In this document: positions 40,178 through 48,001 of the stretch, in pieces
How the letters are laid out: each line of letters starts with the position of its first letter
Numbering within the stretch: the stretch's first letter is position 1
Origin: RPQJ01 sp963731105
GTDB lineage: Bacteria; Pseudomonadota; Gammaproteobacteria; Steroidobacterales; Steroidobacteraceae
NCBI GenBank assembly: GCA_963731105.1
Contig: CAVSUM010000011.1
Span: forward strand, 384,475-448,474
DNA length: 64,000 bases
Direction of reading: 5' to 3'
Notes under the pieces: generated by a model
What the model saw: the letters and a program-made list of their open reading frames with translations, nothing else
Told to the model about the DNA's origin: nothing
Database searches by the model: none
Program-made: the position numbers and the translations under genes

Positions 40178-41527
40178 ATGACCCTACCTGCCGCCACTGC
40201 CGTCGCCACCGACGGTGCCGACCTGCTCGCCCTCGTCGAACTCGCGCTCGGCGAGGCGAAGTCCCTCGGTGCCTCGCAGGCGGAGGCGGCGATCAGCATG
40301 GACGTGGGACTCTCGGTGTCAGTGCGGCTGCGCGAGGTCGAGACCATCGAATACCAGCGTGACCGGGGCATGGCCGTCACCGTGTATTTCGGCACGCGCA
40401 AGGGCTCGGCCAGCACCGCCGACCTGAGCGCCGGCGCGCTGCGCGAGACGGTGGCCAAGGCCTGCAGCATCGCGCGCTTCACCGCCGAGGACCCGTGTGC
40501 GGGGATCGCAGAGCCGGACACGCTGGCGCGCGAGATCCCGGACCTCGACCTTGCGCACCCGTGGGACGTCACGCCCGAGCGCGCCTGCGAGCTGGCGCTG
40601 GAGTGCGAGGCGGCGGCGCTCGCGGTCGATCCGCGCATCACCAATTCCGAGGGCGCGGGCGTCAGTACCCATCGCGGTGTGCGCGCTTTCGGCAACTCGC
40701 ACGGTTTCCTCGCTGCCTACCCCGGCACCGTGCACAGCGTGAGCTGCGCGGTGGTCGGCGCCGACGGCGAGGAGATGGAGCGCGACTACTGGTACTCGAC
40801 GACGCGCGACTGGCGCGAGCTCGAGGCGGCGGTGTCGGTCGGCCGCACGGCCGGCGAGCGCGCCGTCCGCCGCCTCGGTGCGCGGCAGCTCGGCACGATG
40901 AAGGTGCCGGTGCTCTATTCGCCCGACGTGGCGCGCGGCCTGGTGGGCCACTTCCTCGGCGCGATCCGTGGCGGCAGCCAGTACCGCCGCGCCTCGTTCC
41001 TGCTCGATGCGGCCGGCCAGCAGGTGTTCCCGGACTGGTTCGCGCTCTCGGAGCGGCCGCACCTGCCGCGCGCGCTCGCCAGCGCGCCGTTCGACCACGA
41101 GGGAGTGGCGACGCAGGACCGCGAACTCGTGGCCGGCGGCGTGCTGCTCGGTTACGTGCTCAGCACCTATTCCGCACGCAAGCTCGGGTTACGCACGACC
41201 GGCAATGCCGGCGGCAACCACAACCTGATCGTGCATGGTCGCGACCGTGACTTCGACGGCATGCTCGCGTTGATGGACCACGGCCTGCTCGTCACCGAGC
41301 TGATGGGGCAGGGCGTCAACGGCGTGACGGGCGACTACTCGCGCGGCGCGGTCGGCTTCTGGGTCGAGAACGGCCGCCTCGCCTACCCGGTGCACGAGGT
41401 CACGATCGCCGGCAACCTGCGCGACATGTACCGCGCCATCGTCGACGTGGGTGCGGACGTGGACGCACGCGGCGGCATCCGCACCGGGTCGATCCTCGTC
41501 GAGCAGATGACCGTCGCCGGCGCCTGA
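40178..41527 (+). CDS. pmbA: TldE/PmbA, partner subunit of TldD
   Basis: A 449-residue protein homologous to TldD but without HExxxH. Seen are VSVRLREVETIEYQRDRGMA, FGNSHGFLAAYPGTVHSVSC and SARKLGLRTTGNAGGNHNLI, plus GVNGVTGDYSRGAVGFWVEN, the PmbA signature. TldD/TldE together process microcin B17, CcdA and RiPP-type peptides in characterised hosts. tldD is 4 kb away on the same strand. Confidence 0.95.
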   Translation: MTLPAATAVATDGADLLALVELALGEAKSLGASQAEAAISMDVGLSVSVRLREVETIEYQRDRGMAVTVYFGTRKGSASTADLSAGALRETVAKACSIARFTAEDPCAGIAEPDTLAREIPDLDLAHPWDVTPERACELALECEAAALAVDPRITNSEGAGVSTHRGVRAFGNSHGFLAAYPGTVHSVSCAVVGADGEEMERDYWYSTTRDWRELEAAVSVGRTAGERAVRRLGARQLGTMKVPVLYSPDVARGLVGHFLGAIRGGSQYRRASFLLDAAGQQVFPDWFALSERPHLPRALASAPFDHEGVATQDRELVAGGVLLGYVLSTYSARKLGLRTTGNAGGNHNLIVHGRDRDFDGMLALMDHGLLVTELMGQGVNGVTGDYSRGAVGFWVENGRLAYPVHEVTIAGNLRDMYRAIVDVGADVDARGGIRTGSILVEQMTVAGA

Positions 41528-41539
41528 CGCCGCAAGGCC

Positions 41540-42868
41540 TCAGCCGCGGCTGGTGATGAGGTCGCGCAGGGTGCGGCCGCCCAGGCTCGAGCGCAGCGCC
41601 TCGTCGGCCACTCGCGCCACCGCGTCGGCATCGGGCACGGGGCGTGGCGCCGGGCGGCGCGGGTCCGGCGTCTCGTGGCGGACGGCGTCGAGGATCGCAT
41701 CGAGCGGGATGGCACCGAGATCACGCGCCGGCGCCACGGTGTCGTCCTCCACGTCGAGCACCAGGCCGTGCTGCTGCAGGGCGGAGACGATGTGGTCGAG
41801 CGAGGTGCCCGGCACGTCGAGGCGCTCCGCGAGGCCGTTGATCGTCCAGCGTGGGCCGCCGGCGACGAATCGCTCGCCGACCAGGTACATCACTGCCAGC
41901 GCCACGCGCTCGCGCAATGCGCCGGTGAGCGGCACCTCGGCGTGGCCGCAGCGCAGGTGCTCGGGGTGCTGCACGTAGAACGACAGCTGCGCCCCGAGCA
42001 GCAGGATCAGCCAGCTGACGTACACCCAGACCAGGAACAGCAGCACCACCGCGAAGCCGGCATAGATGGCCGCCGTCTTCGCGGAGTACACGACGATGCG
42101 GGTGAACACCGCGCCGACCGCGGCCCAGAGCACGCCGCCGAACACCGCACCGACCAGCGCCGGGCCGAAGCGCACGCGGATGTTCGGCATGTAGAGGTAG
42201 ACGAACGCGAACAGCGCCACGACCATCACGTACGGCGTGACGTGCGCGTTACCGAGCGTGCCCGCGTCGCCGGTGGCGAGGCCCGACAGCCTGGTGAGCG
42301 CTGCGCTCGCCTCGACGCGCGCGAGCAGCACCATCGCGCCGACCGCGATGGCCGGCCCGATCAGCATCACCACCAGGTACTCGCTGACGCGCCGCGCCAG
42401 GCTGCGCGGTCGCTCGACGTGCCAGACGAAATTGAGCGACGCCTCGATCTTCTGGATCATCGAGATGACGGTGAACAGCAGGAACGCGAAGCCCACCGTG
42501 CCGAGCAGCGTGCCCTGCACGTTCTCGACGAAGCCCATGATGTTCTTGGTGAGCGTGTAGCCCTGCTCCCCGAGCGGCCGCAGGAACTCGAACAGCACCG
42601 GCTCGAGCTCGCGGTGGTAGCCGAACGACTTGAGCACGGCGAAGGCGACCGCGATCACCGGCACGATCGCGAACAGCGTCGAGTAGACGAGGCTCATGGC
42701 GCGCAGCCCGAGCTCGCCGCGGCCGAGGTCGCGCAGCAGCGCGTACAGGTAGCGCAGCGGCAGCGTCACCCAGCGCAGCGCCCGCCCGCCGATCTCCTCG
42801 GGGACATCGAACAGCCAGTGCTCGAACTGGCGCCGCAGCGTGCTGAACAGGGCGGGTGACTGTGACAA
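41540..42868 (-). CDS. YihY/BrkB-family inner-membrane protein with C-terminal extension
   Basis: A UPF0761 protein of 442 residues. About six membrane helices lie in residues 60-310 (AMSLVYSTLFAIVPVIAVAF; GTLLGTVGFAFLLFTVISMI; YLVVMLIGPAIAVGAMVLLA; AAIYAGFAVVLLFLVWVYVS). E. coli YihY is 290 residues; here a soluble C-terminus of about 130 residues adds a winged-helix-like stretch (WTINGLAERLDVPGTSLDHI) and a proline-rich tail. The start is a TTG (42866-42868). The family was once called tRNA-processing RNase BN, but that is no longer accepted. Confidence 0.9.
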   Translation of the reverse strand: MSQSPALFSTLRRQFEHWLFDVPEEIGGRALRWVTLPLRYLYALLRDLGRGELGLRAMSLVYSTLFAIVPVIAVAFAVLKSFGYHRELEPVLFEFLRPLGEQGYTLTKNIMGFVENVQGTLLGTVGFAFLLFTVISMIQKIEASLNFVWHVERPRSLARRVSEYLVVMLIGPAIAVGAMVLLARVEASAALTRLSGLATGDAGTLGNAHVTPYVMVVALFAFVYLYMPNIRVRFGPALVGAVFGGVLWAAVGAVFTRIVVYSAKTAAIYAGFAVVLLFLVWVYVSWLILLLGAQLSFYVQHPEHLRCGHAEVPLTGALRERVALAVMYLVGERFVAGGPRWTINGLAERLDVPGTSLDHIVSALQQHGLVLDVEDDTVAPARDLGAIPLDAILDAVRHETPDPRRPAPRPVPDADAVARVADEALRSSLGGRTLRDLITSRG

Positions 42869-42941
42869 GCGGGTTCAAGCCTTGCACGCGGCGCCGCGAC
42901 CGGCAAGTGCCGGGTGCGCGGCAGTGCGTTCCTTCGTGCGT

Positions 42942-43068
42942 GCGAGGCGGGTCGGAGCTGGGGCCTTCGTTCGCGGGGACGCCGTGAAGCCGTCCATGGC
43001 GGCTCGCGCGCCGCGTCCGTGCGGCGCGACGCCCCGCGAACGAAGGCCCCAACCCCGGCCCGCCTCGC
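42942..43068. repeat. Long imperfect inverted repeat 1 (purC-yihY gap)
   Basis: Two 37-nt arms (42942-42978 and 43032-43068) match at 33 positions, including a perfect 19-bp block at 42960-42978/43032-43050. The loop also holds shorter palindromes. It has no T-tract and no ORF of credible composition. It occupies the first half of the 427-bp gap between purC and yihY. Confidence 0.7.
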
Positions 43069-43140
43069 TCTCGCGAATGCTTTGGCGATTAGCTCTCGCG
43101 CGCGACGGTCACGCGTCAGCACAAGCGCACAGCGATGGAC

Positions 43141-43274
43141 TCCGCCGCAGTAGTCAGCCTTCCGGGGGTGGTTGTGCGGGGCGTTGCGCGACATGGACGT
43201 CGCGCACCGAGCCCCAGGGACGGTTCCCGGCGTCCCCGCACGGCCACCCCCGGAAGGCTGACTACTGCGGCGGA
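43141..43274. repeat. Long inverted repeat 2 with 41-nt arms (purC-yihY gap)
   Basis: The arms 43141-43181 and 43234-43274 are complementary at 39 of 41 positions. The two exceptions would be G-U pairs if the plus strand were RNA. The interior carries another 8-bp hairpin (43185-43192 with 43199-43206). The right end is 22 bases from the purC stop. No transposase or T-tract is present, so it may be a MITE-like element or a structured RNA. Confidence 0.75.
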
Positions 43275-43295
43275 GCCAGGTCGCCCAACGCGAAG

Positions 43296-44198
43296 CTAAG
43301 CAGTTAACCGCCGCAGCGCCTCGCGATACTTCTCGGACGTCTTGGCAATCACGTCCGCCGGCAGCCGCGGACCGGGAGCGGTCTTGTTCCAGTCGAGCGT
43401 CTCGAGGTAATCGCGCACGAACTGCTTGTCGAACGACGGCGGGCTCGAGCCCGGCGCGTAGGTGTCCACGGGCCAGAAGCGCGACGAATCCGGCGTGAGC
43501 GCCTCGTCGATCAGCACCAGCGCGCCCGACTCGTCGACGCCGAATTCGAACTTGGTGTCGGCGATGATGATGCCGCGTGCCAGCGCATGTGCGGCCGCGT
43601 AGCGGTAGAGCGCAATCGCCGTGTCGCGCACCTGCGCGGCGAGCGGCGCGCCGATGGTCGCCGCGATCGCGTCGAACGCGACGTTCTCGTCGTGCTGGCC
43701 CTTCTCGGCCTTGGTGGCCGGCGTGAAGATCGGCTGCGGCAACTGGTCCGCCATGCGCAGCCCGCGCGGCAGGTCGATGCCGCAGACGCGCCCGGTCGCC
43801 TGGTAGTCCTTCCAGCCCGAGCCGATCAGGTAGCCGCGCACCACCGCCTCGACGGGCAGGGCCCTGAGCCGCTTCACGACCATCGCGCGATCGGCGACCA
43901 GCGCGCGGTCGTCCGCATCAGGCACGGCCCGCTCGAGCGGGTAGTCGGAGAGGTGGTTCGTCACGATGTGCCGCGTCTTGCCGAACCAGAAGCCGGAGAT
44001 GCTGGTCAGCACCTGGCCCTTGCCCGGGATCGGGTCCGGCAGCACCACGTCGAACGCGCTCAGCCGGTCGGTGGTGACGATCAGCATGTGCCGGTCGTCC
44101 ACCGCGTAGATGTCGCGCACCTTGCCCTGGTGAATGCGCTCGAGGCCCTTCAGGTGCGACTCGTGCATCGGCGGCGAGGGGGTGCTGGGTGCGGTCAT
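43296..44198 (-). CDS. purC: SAICAR synthetase (phosphoribosylaminoimidazole-succinocarboxamide synthase)
   Basis: A 300-residue purine-pathway enzyme joining CAIR and aspartate. Seen are RIHQGKVRDIYAVDDRHMLI, ATP-site DRLSAFDVVLPDPIPGKGQV, VVRGYLIGSGWKDYQATGRV and LVLIDEALTPDSSRFWP. It is the longer proteobacterial/yeast-like form, not the 240-residue E. coli form. It is divergent from djlA. The purE-purK pair is 5 kb away on the same strand. Confidence 0.96.
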   Translation of the reverse strand: MTAPSTPSPPMHESHLKGLERIHQGKVRDIYAVDDRHMLIVTTDRLSAFDVVLPDPIPGKGQVLTSISGFWFGKTRHIVTNHLSDYPLERAVPDADDRALVADRAMVVKRLRALPVEAVVRGYLIGSGWKDYQATGRVCGIDLPRGLRMADQLPQPIFTPATKAEKGQHDENVAFDAIAATIGAPLAAQVRDTAIALYRYAAAHALARGIIIADTKFEFGVDESGALVLIDEALTPDSSRFWPVDTYAPGSSPPSFDKQFVRDYLETLDWNKTAPGPRLPADVIAKTSEKYREALRRLTA

Positions 44199-44238
44199 GA
44201 TCTTGGGTCCCGGGATTCGGCAGGGGCTGGCGGCCCGC

Positions 44239-44247
44239 TGTTAGAAT
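44239..44247 (+). promoter_or_regulatory. Extended -10 promoter element for djlA
   Basis: TGTTAGAAT in the purC/djlA divergent gap, 57 bases before ATG 44305. It fits an extended -10 and closely matches the pmbA element. No convincing -35. Confidence 0.4.
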
Positions 44248-44304
44248 GCGCGCCGCCGCGGGCTGGCAGTGTTGCAGGCGTATTCCCCGACGGTCAAGGA
44301 AACG

Positions 44305-45108
44305 ATGGGCTGGTACGGCAAGCTGATCGGGGCGGTGCTCGGCGCCATCATCGGGCGCGGCCTGCTCGGGGCGATCGTCGGGTTCGTCATCGGCCACCAG
44401 TTCGACCGCAAGGCCGGCGGCACGTCGCGTGCGGCGCGGCCGGGTGCCGTGCCGTCGCGCGACCTGCAGTCGCTGTTCTTCCGCGCCACGTTCCAGGTGA
44501 TGGGCCACGTCGCCAAGGCGGACGGGCGCGTCACCGAGCAGGAGATCGAGGCGGCCCGCGCCGCGATGCGCCGTTTCTCGCTGACCGACGCTGACGTGCA
44601 GCGGGCGATCGGCCTGTTCACCGAGGGCAAGTCGCGCGACTTCGCGCTCGAGGACACGCTCGAGGCGTTCCGGGACGCGTCGGCAGGCCGGGCGGATTTG
44701 CGCCGACTGTTCGTGCAGATCCAGCTCGAAGCCGCGCTCCAGGCGGGCGGCATCACCTCGCCGGCGCGTGCCGTGTTCGCGCGCATGTGCAGCACGCTCG
44801 GCATCTCCGCCATCGAATTTGCCGCCCTCGAGGCCATGCTGCGCATGCGCGGCGCGGCGGGCGCGACGGGTGCCGCGGCGCGTCCGGCCGCGGACCGCCT
44901 GGCGGACGCCTGCCAGGTGCTGGGCGTGCGCCCGGAGGCCAGCGACGCGGACGTGACGCTGGCCTACCGGCGGCTGATGAGCCAGAACCACCCGGACAAG
45001 CTGGTGGCCAACGGCCTGCCGCAATCGATGATCGAGGCCGCGCACGAGCGCACTCGGCAGATCCTCGAAGCGTACGAAGTCATCCGGAAACACCGGGGGA
45101 TGAAGTAG
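44305..45108 (+). CDS. djlA: Co-chaperone DjlA (TerB and DnaJ domains)
   Basis: A 267-residue membrane-anchored DnaK co-chaperone. The N-terminal glycine-rich membrane helix MGWYGKLIGAVLGAIIGRGL precedes GFVIGHQFDRK. The TerB-like domain covers about residues 55-180 (FQVMGHVAKADGRVTEQEIE), and the C-terminal J domain holds the HPD triad in RRLMSQNHPDKLVANGLP. ATG 44305 is preferred over a TTG at 44269 because E. coli DjlA starts at the equivalent residue and AAGGA lies just upstream. Confidence 0.92.
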   Translation: MGWYGKLIGAVLGAIIGRGLLGAIVGFVIGHQFDRKAGGTSRAARPGAVPSRDLQSLFFRATFQVMGHVAKADGRVTEQEIEAARAAMRRFSLTDADVQRAIGLFTEGKSRDFALEDTLEAFRDASAGRADLRRLFVQIQLEAALQAGGITSPARAVFARMCSTLGISAIEFAALEAMLRMRGAAGATGAAARPAADRLADACQVLGVRPEASDADVTLAYRRLMSQNHPDKLVANGLPQSMIEAAHERTRQILEAYEVIRKHRGMK

Positions 45109-45154
45109 CCCGCGACCCTGCTACAGTGGGCCATTCCCCCGCTGGAGCAGGGCC

Positions 45155-45832
45155 ATGCAGTCCCCCTGGATCGCACCCTCGATACTCTCCGCCGACTTCG
45201 CGCGCCTCGGCGAGGAGGTGCGCACCGTGCTCGAGGCCGGCGCCGACGTCGTGCATTTCGACGTCATGGACAACCACTACGTCCCGAACCTGACCATCGG
45301 CCCGCTGGTGTGCGAGGCGCTGCGCAAGGCCGGCATCACGGCGCCGATCGACGTGCACCTGATGGTCAAGCCGGTGGACCGGATCGTGCCGGACTTCGCC
45401 AAGGCCGGCGCCACGTGGATCACTTTCCATCCTGAGGCGAGCGAGCACGTGGATCGCACCATCGGCCTGATCCGCGAGCACGGTTGCCGGCCCGGCCTGG
45501 TGCTGAACCCGGCCAGCCCGCTGAACTGGCTCGACCACGTGCTCGACAAGATCGACATGGTGCTGCTGATGTCGGTCAACCCGGGGTTCGGCGGCCAGTC
45601 GTTCATTCCCTCGGTGCTGCCCAAGATCACCCGGGTGCGCGAGATGATCGACCGCAGCGGCCGCGAGATCCGCCTCGAGGTGGATGGCGGCATCAAGGTG
45701 GACAACATCCAGGCGGTGGCGGCCGCAGGCGCGGACACGTTCGTGGCCGGGTCGGCGATCTTCGGGTCGAAGGACTACAAGGCGACGATCGCGGCCATGA
45801 GCGAGCAGATCAGGAAAGCGGAAAGGGGATAG
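45155..45832 (+). CDS. rpe: Ribulose-phosphate 3-epimerase
   Basis: A 225-residue TIM-barrel enzyme of the pentose phosphate pathway. Motifs are IAPSILSADFARLGEEV, HFDVMDNHYVPNLTIGPLV, HLMVKPVDRIVPDFAKAGA, MSVNPGFGGQSFIPSVLPK and LEVDGGIKVDN with phosphate-binding GADTFVAGSAIFG. The stop TAG (45830-45832) lies inside the first heptamers of element C, so the last residues ERG come from the repeat. rpiA is elsewhere in the window. Confidence 0.96.
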   Translation: MQSPWIAPSILSADFARLGEEVRTVLEAGADVVHFDVMDNHYVPNLTIGPLVCEALRKAGITAPIDVHLMVKPVDRIVPDFAKAGATWITFHPEASEHVDRTIGLIREHGCRPGLVLNPASPLNWLDHVLDKIDMVLLMSVNPGFGGQSFIPSVLPKITRVREMIDRSGREIRLEVDGGIKVDNIQAVAAAGADTFVAGSAIFGSKDYKATIAAMSEQIRKAERG

Positions 45833-45899
45833 GGGATAGGGGATAGCAAGAAGGCCGGCAATGCCGGCCCTTCTGTCTATCCGCTGTCCGCTATCCGCT
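45824..45899. repeat. Heptamer/hairpin intergenic element C
   Basis: Three AGGGGAT units (45824-45844) are followed by AGCAAG, a hairpin (GCCGGC at 45854-45859 and 45863-45868, extended outward with one bulge to an 11-bp stem) and three ATCCGCT-type units (45879-45899). It fills the gap between the convergent rpe and crp-like stops and starts within the rpe stop region. Confidence 0.8.
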
Positions 45900-45905
45900 T
45901 CCTGA

Positions 45906-46661
45906 TCACTCGTCTTCGTCCTCATCGTCTTCATCGGCCGTGGTGGCCTTGCGCGCGCGCAGAGCGAGCGGCGACAGCGCGCTCGGCTGGGCGGACATCT
46001 GCGCGGCCTTGCCCTTGAGGCGCGGGCGCACGCCGTACACCACCATGGTTTTGCCGCGCGCCGTGAGCAGACCCTGCTCCTCGAGCACCTTCAGCACCCG
46101 GCCCGCCATTTCGCGCGAGCAGCCGACGAGGCGCGACAGCTCCTGGCGGCTCACCTTGATCTGCGTGCCCTCGGGGTGGGTCATCGCGTCCGGCTCGTTG
46201 CACAGGTCCATGATCGCGTGCGCGACGCGGCCAGTGACGTCGACGAACGCGAGGTCGCCGAGCTTGCGGTTGGTGCGGTCGAGACGGCTGGCGAGCTGGG
46301 TGGCAAGCTCGAACAGCAGCGTGGGGCTCTCGGCGGCGATCTGGCGGAAGCGCGGGTAGGTCATTTCCGCGAGCTCGCACTGCGTGCGGGTGCGCACCCA
46401 GGCACTGCGCGCGGGCTGCTCGTTGAACAGGCCCATCTCGCCGAAGAACTGGCCCTTGTTCAGGTAGGCCAGCACCATCTCGTTGCCTTCCTCGTCCTCG
46501 ATCAGCACCTCGACCGAGCCCTTGATGACGTAGTAGAGGACGTCGGGCACGTCGCCCGCATGGATCAGCACCGTCTTCGACGGCACGGTGCGGATGCGGC
46601 AATAGCTCAGGAACCGGTTGATCGCCGGGATGTCGCTCAACGGTCGGCCACCTGTCTCCAT
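45906..46661 (-). CDS. CRP/Vfr-family cyclic-nucleotide transcription regulator with acidic tail
   Basis: A 251-residue regulator close to Vfr/CRP/Clp. The cyclic-nucleotide-binding domain has YYVIKGSVEVLIEDEEGNEM and the phosphate-binding cassette FFGEMGLFNEQPARSAWVRT. The DNA-recognition helix is in SRQELSRLVGCSREMAGRVL. CRP is 210 residues; here about 40 extra residues follow MVVYGVRP and end in an Asp/Glu run. The gene lies next to coq7, as crp/vfr genes often do. A candidate CRP-type half-palindrome is 14 bases upstream, suggesting autoregulation. Confidence 0.93.
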   Translation of the reverse strand: METGGRPLSDIPAINRFLSYCRIRTVPSKTVLIHAGDVPDVLYYVIKGSVEVLIEDEEGNEMVLAYLNKGQFFGEMGLFNEQPARSAWVRTRTQCELAEMTYPRFRQIAAESPTLLFELATQLASRLDRTNRKLGDLAFVDVTGRVAHAIMDLCNEPDAMTHPEGTQIKVSRQELSRLVGCSREMAGRVLKVLEEQGLLTARGKTMVVYGVRPRLKGKAAQMSAQPSALSPLALRARKATTADEDDEDEDE

Positions 46662-46674
46662 GCTCCCTGTCCCT

Positions 46675-46690
46675 TGTGATTTATGTAAAA
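46675..46690 (-). promoter_or_regulatory. Candidate CRP-type operator upstream of the crp-like gene
   Basis: TGTGATTTATGTAAAA has a perfect TGTGA half-site, a 6-bp spacer and a partial second half-site (TAAAA against TCACA). It lies 14 bases before the start codon in an AT-rich gap, suited to autorepression. A match by eye only. Confidence 0.35.
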
Positions 46691-46732
46691 GCAGCGGCGA
46701 TTTAATAGTAGAACCGCTGCCGCCGCAAGCAC

Positions 46733-47386
46733 TTACACGCGATAGGCGGTGCTCGTCATCAGCTTCGCGGTGCGGCGCATCAGTTCGCGCACCGGCCGCG
46801 GCAGGTCGCGCCCGCCGGCGGCCTTCGCGTCGGAGCCGTGCTTCGCTTCGTCCGCCTGCATCTGCGCGACGATGCGGCGCGAGCGTTCATCGTCCTCCGG
46901 CAGGCCGTTATCGTGCAGGTGCGACTCGAGGTGCTCGATCACCTGGCGCTCGGTCTCGGCGACGAAGCCGAGGCTGGTGCGGTCGCCGGCCAGTCCCGTG
47001 AGCGCGCCGATCGCGAACGAGCCCGCGTACCACACCGGCGCGAGCAGGCTGGTACGGCTGTCGAGTTCGCGGACCCGCTGCTCGCACCAGGCGAGGTGGT
47101 CGGTCTCGTCGCGGGCGGCTTCGAGCAGCGACCGGCGGACCTGCTCGTTGCGGGCGGTCAGGGCCTGGCCGTGGTAGAGCGCCTGGGCCGCGATCTCCCC
47201 GGCGTGATTCACCCGCATCAGCCCGGCGGCGTGGCGGCGCGCGGCGGGGTCGGCGACGGTTTCGGGGCTGCTGCCGGCGGGGTTTGGCCGGGCGGCCACG
47301 TTGGCGGCCGCGACGGTCCGGAGGCCCCGGTCGAATTCCTGGATCAGGCGATCGAGCAGGCCGAGGCGGGTGGGTTGGGTGGGCAT
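46733..47386 (-). CDS. coq7: Demethoxyubiquinone hydroxylase Coq7
   Basis: A 217-residue di-iron monooxygenase for ubiquinone synthesis. The carboxylate/histidine ligands are in RVNHAGEIAAQALYHGQALT, DETDHLAWCEQRV, TERQVIEHLESHLHDNG and QMQADEAKHGSDA. ATG 47386 (MPTQPTRLGLLDRLIQEFDR) is the homology start. It works in the same pathway as ubiH and visC at 58-61 kb. A perfect palindrome lies 29 bases upstream. Confidence 0.94.
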   Translation of the reverse strand: MPTQPTRLGLLDRLIQEFDRGLRTVAAANVAARPNPAGSSPETVADPAARRHAAGLMRVNHAGEIAAQALYHGQALTARNEQVRRSLLEAARDETDHLAWCEQRVRELDSRTSLLAPVWYAGSFAIGALTGLAGDRTSLGFVAETERQVIEHLESHLHDNGLPEDDERSRRIVAQMQADEAKHGSDAKAAGGRDLPRPVRELMRRTAKLMTSTAYRV

Positions 47387-47414
47387 GACTCCATATATTG
47401 TATAGCTGGGTTCC

Positions 47415-47472
47415 GGAGGGGACGGTCTCTTGAGTGTCCCCGGGCGGGGACACTCAAGAGACCGTCCCCTCC
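47415..47472. repeat. Perfect 27-bp inverted repeat between coq7 and rplM
   Basis: Arms 47415-47441 and 47446-47472 are exact complements with a GGGC loop. The inner end is GTGTCCCC/GGGGACAC, reminiscent of REP-like palindromes linked to RAYT transposases. It has no T-tract on either side. It lies in the divergent gap and could also influence coq7 or rplM transcription. Confidence 0.85.
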
Positions 47473-47488
47473 ACAGCCCGGGCAGGGG

Positions 47489-47518
47489 TTGGCAACCACC
47501 CCCCCGGTACAGTAAGAT
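47489..47518 (+). promoter_or_regulatory. Sigma70-type promoter of rplM-rpsI
   Basis: TTGGCA (-35, 5 of 6 consensus) at 47489-47494, an 18-bp spacer and TAAGAT (-10) at 47513-47518. Start of transcription is expected near 47525, leaving a leader of about 37 bases before rplM. Confidence 0.55.
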
Positions 47519-47561
47519 TCGCGGCTCTTTGCAGCACTGACAGGTTCCTGAGGAGCCTCCG

Positions 47562-47990
47562 ATGACCACCTTTTTTGCACGCTCCGAGCAGGTGCGGCGC
47601 GACTGGTACGTGGTTGACGCGACGGGCAAGACGCTCGGCCGCCTCGCCACGCAGCTCGCCATGCGCCTGCGCGGCAAGCACAAGCCCGAGTACACCCCGC
47701 ACGTGGACACCGGCGACCACATCATCGTGCTGAATGCCGAGAAGATCCGCGTCACGGGCGACAAGCTCAAGGACAAGGTCTACTACTGGCACACCGGCGC
47801 CATCGGCGGCATCAAGAGCAAGACGCTCGAGAAGATGCTGGCCGAGCACCCGGAGCGCGCCATCGAGTCGGCGGTGAAGGGCATGCTGCCCAAGAACCCG
47901 CTCGGCCGCGCCATGTTCAAGAAGCTGCACGTGTTCGAGGGTGGCAAGCACCCGCACACCGCGCAGCAGCCCAAGCCGCTCGACCTGTAA
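47562..47990 (+). CDS. rplM: 50S ribosomal protein L13
   Basis: A 142-residue large-subunit protein. Signature segments are RDWYVVDATGKTLGRLATQL, GKHKPEYTPHVDTGDHIIVL and the conserved MLPKNPLGRAMFKKLHVFEG. A GAGGAG SD lies 7 bases before ATG 47562. It is co-transcribed with rpsI 11 bases downstream, as in nearly all bacteria. Confidence 0.98.
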   Translation: MTTFFARSEQVRRDWYVVDATGKTLGRLATQLAMRLRGKHKPEYTPHVDTGDHIIVLNAEKIRVTGDKLKDKVYYWHTGAIGGIKSKTLEKMLAEHPERAIESAVKGMLPKNPLGRAMFKKLHVFEGGKHPHTAQQPKPLDL

Positions 47991-48001
47991 GGTTGCATTC
48001 G

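Noticed and set aside
42869..43295. Protein-coding genes in the purC-yihY gap
   Set aside because: Open frames exist on both strands but consist of the palindromes themselves, lack SD sequences and have no family-like composition.
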